This document shows, piece after piece, positions 11,748 through 22,700 of a stretch of 64,000 nt of DNA. Both the position numbers and the translations under genes were made by a program. Position 1 is the first letter of the stretch. Each line of letters begins with the position of its first letter. Where the stretch lies: NCBI GenBank assembly GCA_036971475.1, contig JBAIZL010000062.1:316001-380000 (forward strand), read 5' to 3'. Below the pieces are notes generated by a model that saw only the letters and a program-made list of their open reading frames with translations, did not search any database and was not told the origin of the DNA. The stretch comes from Prosapia bicincta (Eukaryota; Arthropoda; Insecta; Hemiptera; Cercopidae).

Positions 11748-12312
11748 TGTTTCTTCCAAAGCACCGGTTACCCTGCTTCATTACGATTACATGACCACCC
11801 TTCGACCTAGAAGCACTCGTGACTCCTGCCCAACTGAATGTCGTCAGCCCGTGGCACCAGAATGTCGGAGATAAGGACCTTGCTGTAATGCCTCCACAGG
11901 TCTCACCGGCCATGTGTATTAATTACAGTTTCACCAGCTCTTCCAAAGCACCGGTTGCCCTGCATCATTACGATTACATGCCGACACTTAGACCTAGAAG
12001 CACTCGTAACTCCTGCCCGACTCGTCAGCCCGTGGCACCAGAATGTCGGAGATAAGGACCTTGCTGTAATGCCTCCACAGGTCTCACCGGCCATGTGTAT
12101 TAATTACAGTTTCACCAGCTCTTCCAAAGCACCGGTTGCCCTGCATCATTACGATTACATGCCGACACTTAGACCTAGAAGCACTCGTAACTCCTGCCCG
12201 ACTCGTCAGCCCGTGGCACCAGAATGTCGGAGATAAGGACCTTGCTGTAATGCTTCCAAAGGTCTCACTGCAGATCATGTGCAATACTTACGGTTTCACC
12301 AGCTCTTCCAAA
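11748..12312. repeat. 181-bp tandem triplication
   Basis: The phrase gcaccggtt occurs at 11761, 11948 and 12129 (periods 187 and 181 bp), and a fourth partial unit begins near 12305 (ctcttccaaaa). Copies 2 and 3 are almost identical. Copy 1 is diverged and has six extra bases near caactgaatgtcg. The 3' end of copy 3 is also diverged. ORFs of up to 93 codons run through the copies on both strands, but they simply repeat the array and show no known domain. The unit is more GC-rich than its surroundings. Confidence 0.9.
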
Positions 12313-12448
12313 AGTAAAGTCTTCTGAAAATCCCAATCTTCCGTCCTTGGAAATACGTCTGACTACCTAAGTCTAGATGGTGCAATAGAACAGTTATCCA
12401 CCTTCGACTTTTCCTATTTAAGGGACGGACCTAAAAATGCATGGATTT

Positions 12449-12481
<33 letters not shown>

Positions 12482-12924
12482 AGAAAAGTTCCAATAGAAA
12501 AGTTTTTATATTTGTGAGTGATTAATATACTAATTGGAAACCGGTATATATATATAATGGATACGAACATAATATTGTTTACTACTCTGCCATGGACCGT
12601 TGGACCGTGGAGATATTCCGATAAGAAGGGGAGGTTCGCCCGCTGAAAAAAGTTGGAAAGAAGTGATTTAGAGGAAGAAAGCTGAAGCAGGACAGGCAAG
12701 TTGTGCGGTGAGAAAAGGACGATTGGATAGTGGAGACTAAGATAGAACAGGCGCTTATAAATATGTATATGAAACTTGAAAAAGTGCACAAAATATTGCA
12801 AACAAAATACGTCGTAATCTGTTATCTAACTAGTTCGTGGTATTTTAATTACATTATTCTCTAAATTTATAAACGGATATGAATATATACTGGAGTATAC
12901 TGCCTCTCTTTACATTAAAATATA
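12313..12924. other. Spacer with (CA)n microsatellite
   Basis: A (CA)n run of about 28 bp lies at 12451-12478 and a short TA run near 12545. The remainder is AT-rich. Minus-strand ORFs of 69 and 127 codons cross this area. The longer one contains the CA-derived VCVCV run and is not credible as a gene. Confidence 0.5.
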
Positions 12925-13090
12925 TTCCTTTGTTGACTCGTTTCGGAATGACTCCATTTTTAAAACTTAAATAATTACCATTCAAGTTTTGGAAATGAAG
13001 TAATTTAGAAATGCGATAATACTCAAGAAATATTGTAATGTCAGGAAAGGCAGAAAAATGTGCTCAAATATTCCTAACAGAAGTGAAAAT
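12925..13090. repeat. Dispersed repeat shared with 56540-56630
   Basis: The block tttgttgactcgtttcgg here is the near-exact reverse complement of ccgaaacgtgtcaacaaa at 56566. The block attgtaatgtcaggaaagg (13031) matches cattgtaatgttaggaaagg (56589) in the same orientation. The two halves are therefore in opposite relative orientation at the two loci, which suggests a fold-back structure that has lost one arm at each site. Confidence 0.7.
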
Positions 13091-13920
13091 GAATTAAGAA
13101 TTCGGGTTTCTCGTCAGAAGGTCTCCAAATATGTTTCCTAAACGTTTAATGGAAATTTTAAATCCGTTCTTATCATACCAATGCACACATTGTAATTTTT
13201 AATTAATAGAGTACAATCATAATTAATTAAATTATAAAGTAATTATTCATCTCAATTTGAAGGTAAAATACGAAGAGCGCGTAAACCTGAAGCTAGGACC
13301 AGTAAAGCTTGAACAGGAAGCTGAAACGAGGTGTGAAACCAAGATAATTCCCTCCAGTAGAAAACCATCCAGGCGTTCACTTCTTTATTGCGATTTTATC
13401 TTGATTTCTGCATTTACAGTTATAGTTTAAAACTGTTCTAACGGTCCCCTTTAAAACTTCTGATATGAAGCCCCTATTGGCAATGTGTAAGACGTAATAC
13501 TCACGAGGGGGGGCGGAAAAGCGTTTTGTAATTCAGATAAGAATTTTGTCTTGTAGACTTTTCTACGAAACTGAAAGGTATATTTAAAAATATAGGTATA
13601 TTTTACTTGTACTGCATGGCTGAAAATGTCATTTAAACAATATAAATCAGAGAGTTCGAAAATTTAAAAAATTTATTTTTATATTTATTTAATTATGATG
13701 AACTATTTATTGCTTTTTTTTAAATTTTGTTTTGTCATTTTTCCTTATTAAACTACAAGCAATACAATACTAAGATGTTAAGTACTGTATCTGGACTATA
13801 GTTAGATATTTTCTTTCACTGTTCAGAGGTTTGAATAATGTCTGTTTAAATTTCGATATTTTTTGTTTTTATATTTGATTTACAAATAAAGAGAAATGAG
13901 CTTTACTGACAATATTAATT
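13091..13920. other. AT-rich unique sequence
   Basis: Long AT-rich stretch with homopolymer T and A runs and a short G-rich patch near 13505. I see no ORF of note, no RNA gene and no repeat family. Confidence 0.5.
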
Positions 13921-14058
13921 AAAACAACCTCTCACCACAAATTCAACAAATTAAGGTTATTTATTTGTAAAAATACATCTGAAGATGATTACTTTGTAGT
14001 CGAAATGTACATAAGGTTAAAATAAAATTTGTTGAATTTGTGGTGAGAGGTTGTTTTA
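13921..14058. mobile_element. Fold-back element with 32-bp inverted arms and hammerhead-like core
   Basis: The left arm aaaacaacctctcaccacaa (from 13921) is repeated as ttgtggtgagaggttgtttt ending near 14058, and the match runs on through attcaacaaatt. Between the arms lies ctgaagatgattactttg / tagtcgaaatgt (13979-14008). CTGAAGA and GAAA flank a GATTAC/GTAGTC stem. That arrangement resembles the conserved hammerhead-ribozyme order (CUGANGA, stem II, GAAA). Confidence 0.65.
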
Positions 14059-14064
14059 AATAAT

Positions 14065-14330
14065 ATAAACATTTACGCCACAGTTGCTTTAAGTTGTTGT
14101 TTACTGACAATGTTTAGCGCTCATACGTAAGTTTCTTGTACTTATGTCATCGAAACACTGACTGTCATAAATTTCAAAATAAATTAATGTGTATAAACAT
14201 TTACGCCACAGTTGCTTTAAGCTGTTGTTTACTGACAATGTTTAGCGCTCATACGTAAGTTTCTTGTACTTATGTCATAGAAACACTGACTGTCATAAAT
14301 TTCAAAATAAATTAATGTGTATAAACATTG
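14065..14330. repeat. 128-bp direct tandem duplication
   Basis: The segment beginning ataaacatttacgccacag occurs at about 14065 and again at about 14193. The copies run to aaattaatgtgtataaacat. They differ by only a few bases (aagttgttg / aagctgttg, catcgaaa / catagaaa), so the duplication is recent. Confidence 0.92.
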
Positions 14331-15479
14331 ACAACTTTGTCTTGTTATTTTTTAACTCTAGGATAGTATTTCTCTTGTAGTATTTAGTTCAAGTTAGTTT
14401 CAAAGCTCTAATGGTTTATTGTTAAAATATTTTTACAACATAGTTTTAAACTTGTATTGCTGAACACCATAGACATCTCTTTGCCCCAAGTATAGTGCGG
14501 ACCACGTAACTGTGCACTTGGCTTTGTGTGTACTACCACTTCTGAAAACATGTTACATATTGAAAATGTTTGATACTTTAACAGCTTCTGCATCCGATAT
14601 GTCTACACATATTTCAAGAATGTTTGTTATTTCATACTGAAGCTAACTTACTTCATATCGACCGTCTCATGCAAGTCAGTGTTTTGACAGCCCTTGTCAT
14701 GTTTGTAGGAAAGTATTTATACTGAAACTCAACCCTCCGCCTCGCCTACTGCGATATCTCAAGGCCAAGTGCATGGTTACGTGGTATCCACTGTACGATT
14801 CAGTATTTATGACGTTATTTTAAAGGTTATCATATAACACGAGCAGGACGATGTATTTAGGGGGGGATCTTACTAATCAGGGGAGTAGACCCCCCTCTGT
14901 GGAAATGTTTAACATTTGTATCTGTAAGAAATATATTTTATACTATTTTGGCACTTAACATTACTATTTGTAGGGTCGTCGGGAAGCTGTTCTTTTTTAA
15001 CATACTAGGCTATTAAATATATTTTGTACTTATTAATAATAGAGATAATAGTCATTATTAGTTTGGCTTCCTGGTATTGCGCCCCAGTGCCTCCAGGCTA
15101 CTCCCCTGGGATAGAGTGAGCTAATAACACCAGGCCGGTGCTGTTACATAGACTAGTTTCTCGTCGTGCTACCCCGCAGCGGGTCAGCAAATTTAATTAA
15201 CAAACTCGCTTTTGTTGTAAGTAATTAAATTGAACAAATAACCCGGAGCCCGGGTCAGTGTAAAGGAGGCAGTAGCTGTAATTATTGGACAATAAAGAAG
15301 TCAGGCCCTGAATAAAATACGAGGCAATGCACTGCTATTCATGAGTTAAAGTCTCCTGTACGCGGAGAATTACGATTATATACAGTGTTTGAGCAACTTT
15401 ACTTGTTCTAAACACTTATTTCATTTAATGTTTCCTGTTGGCAATTATTAGCTTATAAATGTAAACAAGTAAACAACAA
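14331..15479. other. Spacer, includes a GC-richer block at 15060-15270
   Basis: Mostly AT-rich. The block at 15060-15270 is clearly richer in G and C (cctggtattgcgccccag, ccgcagcgggtcag, acccggagcccgggt). It could be a piece of an unrecognised mobile element or a short conserved region. No ORF or domain supports a gene. Confidence 0.4.
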
Positions 15480-15940
15480 AATTTCAATGTCAACTCCTAT
15501 TTAGGTAAATAAATGAAAATTTTATATTAGTTACTTTTTAATAAATAATCACAATTATTATAAATAAAGTAACGTAATCTATGCGTTAAAACAGCGATTC
15601 TACCACATAAAATATTACATAAAATCAACTGTTTTATGAAATCACTAATTTTAAGCTAAATGGGACGAAATAACTATATTACAGAACTTGCCCCTTTGGT
15701 GAAAGTTTCTCTCCCATATAAAAATAAAATTAATTCATTACATTTAATTAATGAATTATTATTTGGAAAAAGTGTATTAACATCAAGTGGCATCCACTAT
15801 AAGTTTAAACAAATGTGTTTGTACGTGAGTGGATGAATAAAAAGTATATAATTAACGATTAAAATTAGAACAAGATAAGGAGAGTGGGAACTAATAGAAG
15901 CGATTTAATAAAGAACTGTACTTATGTTCGTAGTGACAAG
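15480..15940 (+). mobile_element. Dispersed non-autonomous element, family A, copy 2
   Basis: It starts near tcaactcctatttaggtaa and carries the family landmarks atgcgttaaaacagc, ctaccacataaa, acttgccccttt, ctctcccatataaaa, ggatgaataaaaagt and aacaaga. It then continues as ggagagtgggaactaatag. The last block also occurs at 49361 after a TA microsatellite, so in this copy the TA tract is reduced to a few bases. No ORF is seen. Confidence 0.75.
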
Positions 15941-16106
15941 GTTGTATATCTTACAGAACTGGAACAGATTTCATGCGCTTATTTAGTATTTGGATCAGCA
16001 TAAACCTTTAGTTTTATGTTAAGGGTATAAAAGTGTTATACATTTTTAAAAATATTCACTTTGTGTGCTTTTAATAATAATTGTGTTAAATGCTACTGTT
16101 TGAAGT

Positions 16107-16145
<39 letters not shown>

Positions 16146-16744
16146 GAGTGCGTGCGTGAGTATTTGTGCATGTCTATGTGCCCAAACTTTAAACTTTTCA
16201 AGTGCTTCTTCTTTTAAATATATTTCTAATTTTTTTAATTCCATCCATTCGCTATTATTGAATATTCGATATTAAATCAGCTGTTTGGAAGTAAACATCT
16301 CAGTTACAGCCTTGTCATGATAAACAGTCAGTAGCAGTAGGGCCTATAGCGGTAACTCACTTCGGATAGGTGTATAACGCGATGTAAGGCCATTCTAACG
16401 AGGTTAATGCGACCTTCCTCACCATTATTTCTGGACGAAGCGTGCGCAACTCCTAACCTCCATAAAAGGTAACTTTATATTAAATATCCAGTAAATATGA
16501 AGATAACTCACTAGCATCGAACGTACGCCTGGCTTGGAGTAGCGAGTGCGCTTTGAGGATATGCACATTTACCTCTATCTTTATAGCTTCAACGACCGAG
16601 GAGGGTTGACGGGATGGAACTTCGATTGACTAGCTTCCACCAGTAAACTTACTGGGTAATGCAATAGATAAATGGCGTTCAAAATATTCTTTTTAAAAGA
16701 AAGCCAATGCGAGTTGTTTCAATTAATGCTTGGTTTGCTAACTC
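15941..16744. other. Spacer with (TG)n microsatellite
   Basis: A (TG)n tract lies at 16107-16146. The remainder is ordinary AT-rich sequence, slightly GC-richer at 16320-16640. The 61-codon ORF over the TG tract (VCVCVCV) is a microsatellite artefact. Confidence 0.5.
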
Positions 16745-19700
16745 AGTAACCGGTAGGCCTATGGTTTTGGAGAATACTGTGTTTAGCCTACCCTGTTGCG
16801 CCATCTGAGCTTCTTGCAAGAGTAACCGGTAGGCCTATGGTTTTGGTGTATACTATGTTTAGCCTACCCTTGTTGCGCCATCTGAGCTTCTTGCAAGAGT
16901 AACCGGTAGGCCTATGGTTTTGGAGAATACAGTGTTTAGCCTACCCTGTTGCGCCATCTGAGCTTCTTGCAAGAGTAACCGGTAGGCCTATGGTTTTGGA
17001 GAATACTGTGTTTAGCCTACCCTGTTGTGCCATCTGAACTTCTTGCAAGAGTAACCGGTAGGCCTATGGTTTTGGAGAATACAGTGTTTAGCCTACCCTG
17101 TTGCGCCATCTGAGCTTCTTGCAAGAGTAACCGGTAGGCCTATGGTTTTGGAGAATACTGTGTTTAGCCTACCCTGTTGTGCCATCTGAACTTCTTGCAA
17201 GAGTAACCGGTAGGCTTATGGTTTTGGAGAATACTGTGTTTAGCCTACCCTGTTGCGCCATCTGAGCTTCTTGCAAGAGTAACCGGTAGGCCTATGGTTT
17301 TGGAGAATACAGTGTTTAGCCTACCCTGTTGCGCCATCTGAGCTTCTTGCAAGAGTAACCGGTAGGCCTATGGTTTTGGAGAATACTGTGTTTAGCCTAC
17401 CCTGTTGTGCCATCTGAACTTCTTGCAAGAGTAACCGGTAGGCTTATGGTTTTGGAGAATACTGTGTTTAGCCTACCCTTGTTGCGCCATCTGAGCTTCT
17501 TGCAAGAGTAACCGGTAGGCCTATGGTTTTGGAGAATACTGTGTTTAGCCTACCCTGTTGTGCCATCTGAACTTCTTGCAAGAGTAACCGGTAGGCTTAT
17601 GGTTTTGGAGAATACTGTGTTTAGCCTACCCTGTTGTGCCATCTGAACTTCTTGCAAGAGTAACCGGTAGGCTTATGGTTTTGGAGAATACTGTGTTTAG
17701 CCTACCCTGTTGCGCCATCTGAGCTTCTTGCAAGAGTAACCGGTAGGCCTATGGTTTTGGAGAATACTGTGTTTAGCCTACCCTGTTGTGCCATCTGAAC
17801 TTCTTGCAAGAGTAACCGGTAGGCTTATGGTTTTGGAGAATACTGTGTTTAGCCTACCCTGTTGTGCCATCTGAACTTCTTGCAAGAGTAACCGGTAGGC
17901 ATATGGTTTTGGAGAATACTGTGTTTAGCCTACCCTGTTGCGCCATCTGAGCTTCTTGCAAGAGTAACCGGTAGGCCTATGGTTTTGGAGAATACTGTGT
18001 TTAGCCTACCCTGTTGTGCCATCTGAGCTTCTTGCAAGAGTAACCGGTAGGCTTATGGTTTTGGAGAATACTATGTTTAGCCTACCCTGTTGTGCCATCT
18101 GAGCTTCTTGCAAGAGTAACCGGTAGGCCTATGGTTTTGGAGAAGACTATGTTTAGCCTACCCTGTTGTGCCATCTGAGCTTCTTGCAAGAGTAACCGGT
18201 AGGCCTATGGTTTTGGAGAATACTATGTTTAGCCTACCCTGTTGTGCCATCTGAGCTTCTTGCAAGAGTAACCGGTAGGCCTATGGTTTTGGAGAATACT
18301 GTGTTTAGCCTACCCTGTTGCGCCATCTGAGCTTATGGTTTTGGAGAATACTGTGTTTAGCCTACCCTGTTGCGCCATCTGAGCTTCTTGCAAGAGTAAC
18401 CGGTAGGCCTATGGTTTTGGAGAATACTGTGTTTAGCCTACCCTGTTGCGCCATCTGAGCTTCTTGCAAGAGTAACCAGTAGACCTATGGTTTTGGAGAA
18501 TACTGTGTTTAGCCTACCCTGTTGCGCCATCTGAGCTTCTTGCAAGACTAACCAGTAGGTCTATGGTTTTGAAGAATACTGTGTTTAGCCTACCCTGTTG
18601 CGCCATCTGAACTTCTTGCAAGAGTAACCGGTAGGCCTATAATTTTGGAGAATACTGTGTTTAGCCTACCCTGTTGCGCCATCTGAGCTTCTTGCAAGAG
18701 TAACCGGTAGGCCTATGGTTTTGGAGAATACTGTGTTTAGCCTACCCTGTTGCGCCATCTGAACTTCTTGCAAGAGTAACCGGTAGGCCTATGGTTTTGG
18801 AGAATACTATGTTTAGCCTACCCTGTTGTGCCATCTGAGCTTCTTGCAAGAGTAACCGGTAGGCCTATGGTTTTGGAGAATACTATGTTTAGCCTACCCT
18901 GTTGTGCCATCTGAGCTTCTTGCAAGAGTAACCGGTAGGCCTATGGTTTTGGAGAATACTGTGTTTAGCCTACCCTGTTGCGCCATCTGAGCTTCTTGCA
19001 AGAGTAACCGGTAGGCCTATGGTTTTGGAGAAGACTATGTTTAGAATACCCTGTTGTGCCATCTGAGCTTCTTGCAAGAGTAACCGGTAGGCCTATGGTT
19101 TTGGAGAATACTATGTTTAGCCTACCCTGTTGTGCCATCTGAGCTTCTTGCAAGAGTAACCGGTAGGCCTATGGTTTTGGAGAATACTGTGTTTAGCCTA
19201 CCCTGTTGCGCCATCTGAGCTTATGGTTTTGGAGAATACTGTGTTTAGCCTACCCTGTTGCGCCATCTGAGCTTCTTGCAAGAGTAACCGGTAGGCCTAT
19301 GGTTTTGGAGAATACTGTGTTTAGCCTACCCTGTTGCGCCATCTGAGCTTCTTGCAAGAGTAACCAGTAGACCTATGGTTTTGGAGAATACTGTGTTTAG
19401 CCTAAACTGTTGCGCCATCTGAGCTTCTTGCAAGACTAACCAGTAGGTCTATGGTTTTGAAGAATACTGTGTTTAGCCTACCCTGTTGCGCCATCTGAAC
19501 TTCTTGCAAGAGTAACCGGTAGGCCTATAATTTTGGAGAATACTGTGTTTAGCCTACCCTGTTGCGCCATCTGAGCTTCTTGCAAGAGTAACCGGTAGGC
19601 CTATGGTTTTGGAGAATACTGTGTTTAGCCTACCCTGTTGCGCCATCTGAACTTCTTGCAAGAGTAACCGGTAGGCCTATGGTTTTGGAGAATACTGTGT

Positions 19701-22700
19701 TTAGCCTACCCTGTTGCGCCATCTGAGCTTCTTGCAAGAGTAACCAGTAGGTCTATGGTTTTGAAGAATACTGTGTTTAGCCTACCCTGTTGCGCCATCT
19801 GAACTTCTTGCAAGAGTAACCGGTAGGCCTATGGTTTTGGAGAATACTGTGTTTAGCCTACCCTGTTGCGCCATCTGAGCTTCTTGCAAGAGTAACCAGT
19901 AGGTCTATTGTTTTGAAGAATACTGTGTTTAGCCTACCCTGTTGCGCCATCTGAACTTCTTGCAAGAGTAACCGGTAGGCCTATGGTTTTGGAGAATACT
20001 GTGTTTAGCCTACCCTGTTGCGCCATCTGAGCTTCTTGCAAGAGTAACCGGTAGGCCTATGGTTTTGGAGAATACTATGTTTAGCTTACCCTGTTGCGCC
20101 ATCTGAGCTTCTTGAAAGAGTAACCAGTAGGCCTATGGTTTTGGAGAATACTGTGTTTAGCCTACCCTGTTGCGCCATCTGAGCTTCTTGCAAGAGTAAC
20201 CAGTAGGCCTATGGTTTTGGAGAATACTATGTTTAGCCTACCCTGTTGCGCCATCTGAGCTTCTTGCAAGAGTGCCCGGGATTCTTATGGTTTTGGAGAA
20301 TACTGTGTTTAGCCTACCCTGTTGCGCCATCTGAGCTTCTTGCAAGAGTAACCGGTAGGCCTATGGTTTTAGTGTATACTATGTTTAGCTTACCCTGTTG
20401 CGCCATCTGAGCTTCTTGAAAGAGTAACCAGTAGGCCTATGGTTTTGATGTATACTATGTTTAGCTTACCCTGTTGTGCCATCTGAGCTTCTTGCAAGAG
20501 TAACCGGTAGGCCTATGGTTTTGGAGAATACTGTGTTTAGCCTACCCTGTTGCGCCATCTGAGCTTATGGTTTTGGAGAATACTGTGTTTAGCCTACCCT
20601 GTTGCGCCATCTGAGCTTCTTGCAAGAGTAACCGGTAGGCCTATGGTTTTGGAGAATACTGTGTTTAGCCTACCCTGTTGTGCCATCTGAGCTTCTTGCA
20701 AGAGTAACCGGTAGGCCTATGGTTTTGGAGAATACTATGTTTAGCCTACCCTGTTGTGCCATCTGAGCTTCTTGCAAGAGTAACCGGTAGGCCTATGGTT
20801 TTGGAGAATACTGTGTTTAGCCTACCCTGTTGCGCCATCTGAGCTTATGGTTTAGGAGAATACTGTGTTTAGCCTACCCTGTTGCGCCATCTGAGCTTCT
20901 TGCAAGAGTAACCGGTAGGCCTATGGTTTTGGAGAATACTGGGTTTAGCCTACCCTGTTGCGCCATCTGAGCTTCTTGCAAGAGTAACCAGTAGACCTAT
21001 GGTTTTGGAGAATACTGTGTTTAGCCTACCCTGTTGCGCCATCTGAGCTTCTTGCAAGACTAACCAGTAGGTCTATGGTTTTGAAGAATACTGTGTTTAG
21101 CCTACCCTGTTGCGCCATCTGAGCTTCTTGCAAGAGTAACCGGTAGGCCTATGGTTTTGGAGAATACTGTGTTTAGCCTACCCTGTTGCGCCATCTGAAC
21201 TTCTTGCAAGAGTAACCGGTAGGCCTATGGTTTTGGAGAATACTGTGTTTAGCCTACCCTGTTGCGCCATCTGAGCTTCTTGCAAGAGTAACCAGTAGGT
21301 CTATGGTTTTGAAGAATACTGTGTTTAGCCTACCCTGTTGCGCCATCTGAACTTCTTGCAAGAGTAACCGGTAGGCCTATGGTTTTGGAGAATACTGTGT
21401 TTAGCCTACCCTGTTGCGCCATCTGAGCTTCTTGCAAGAGTAACCAGTAGGTCTATTGTTTTGAAGAATACTGTGTTTAGCCTACCCTGTTGCGCCATCT
21501 GAACTTCTTGCAAGAGTAACCGGTAGGCCTATGGTTTTGGAGAATACTGTGTTTAGCCTACCCTGTTGCGCCATCTGAGCTTCTTGCAAGAGTAACCAGT
21601 AGGTCTATGGTTTTGGAGAATACTGTGTTTAGCCTACCCTGTTGCGCCATCTGAGCTTCTTGCAAGAGTAACCGGTAGGCCTATGGTTTTGGAGAATACT
21701 GTGTTTAGCCTACCCTGTTGCGCCATCTGAGCTTCTCGCAAGAGTAACCAGTAGGTATATGGTTTTGGAGAATACTGTGTTTAGCCTACCCTGTTGCGCC
21801 ATCTGAGCTTCTTGCAAGAGTAACCGGTAGGCCTATGGTTTTGGAGAATACTGTGTTTAGCATACCCTGTTGCGCCATCTGAGCTTCTTGCAAGAGTAAC
21901 CGGGAGGCCTATGGTTTTGGAGAATACTGTGTTTAGCCTACCCTGTTGCGCCATCTGAGCTTCTCGCAAGAGTAACCGGTAGGCCTATGGTTTTGGTGAA
22001 TACTGTGTTTAGCCTACCCTGTTGCGCCATCTGAGCTTCTCGCAAGAGTAACCGGTAGGCCTATGGTTTTGGAGAATACTGTGTTTAGCCTACCCTGTTG
22101 CGCCATCTGAGCTTCTCGCAAGAGTAACCGGTAGGCCTATGGTTTTGGAGAATACTGTGTTTAGCATACCCTGTTGCGCCATCTGAACTTCTTGCAAGAG
22201 TAACCGGTAGGCCTATGGTTTTGGAGAATACTGTGTTTAGCCTACCCTGTTGCGCCATCTGAACTTCTTGCAAGAGTAACCGGTAGGCCTATGGTTTTGA
22301 AGAATACTTTGTTTAGCCTACCCTGTTGCGCCATCTGAGCTTCTTGCAAGAGTAACCGGTAGGCCTATGGTTTTGGAGAATACTGTGTTTAGCCTACCCT
22401 GTTGCGCCATCTGAGCTTCTTGCAAGAGTAACCGGTAGGCCTATGGTTTTGGAGAATACTGTGTTTAGCATTCCCTGTTGCGCCATCTGAACTTCTTGCA
22501 AGAGTAACCGGTAGGCCTATGGTTTTGGAGAATACTGTGTTTAGCCTACCCTGTTGCGCCATCTGAGCTTCTTGCAAGAGTAACCGGTAGGCCTATGGTT
22601 TTGGAGAATACTGTGTTTAGCCTACCCTGTTGCGCCATCTGAGCTTCTTGCAAGAGTAACCGGTAGGCCTATGGTTTTGGAGAATACTGTGTTTAGCCTA

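Noticed and set aside
11819..12327. 93-codon ORF and relatives as a small gene
   Set aside because: The same peptide pieces simply recur with the 181-bp duplication, on both strands, with no domain or conserved start.
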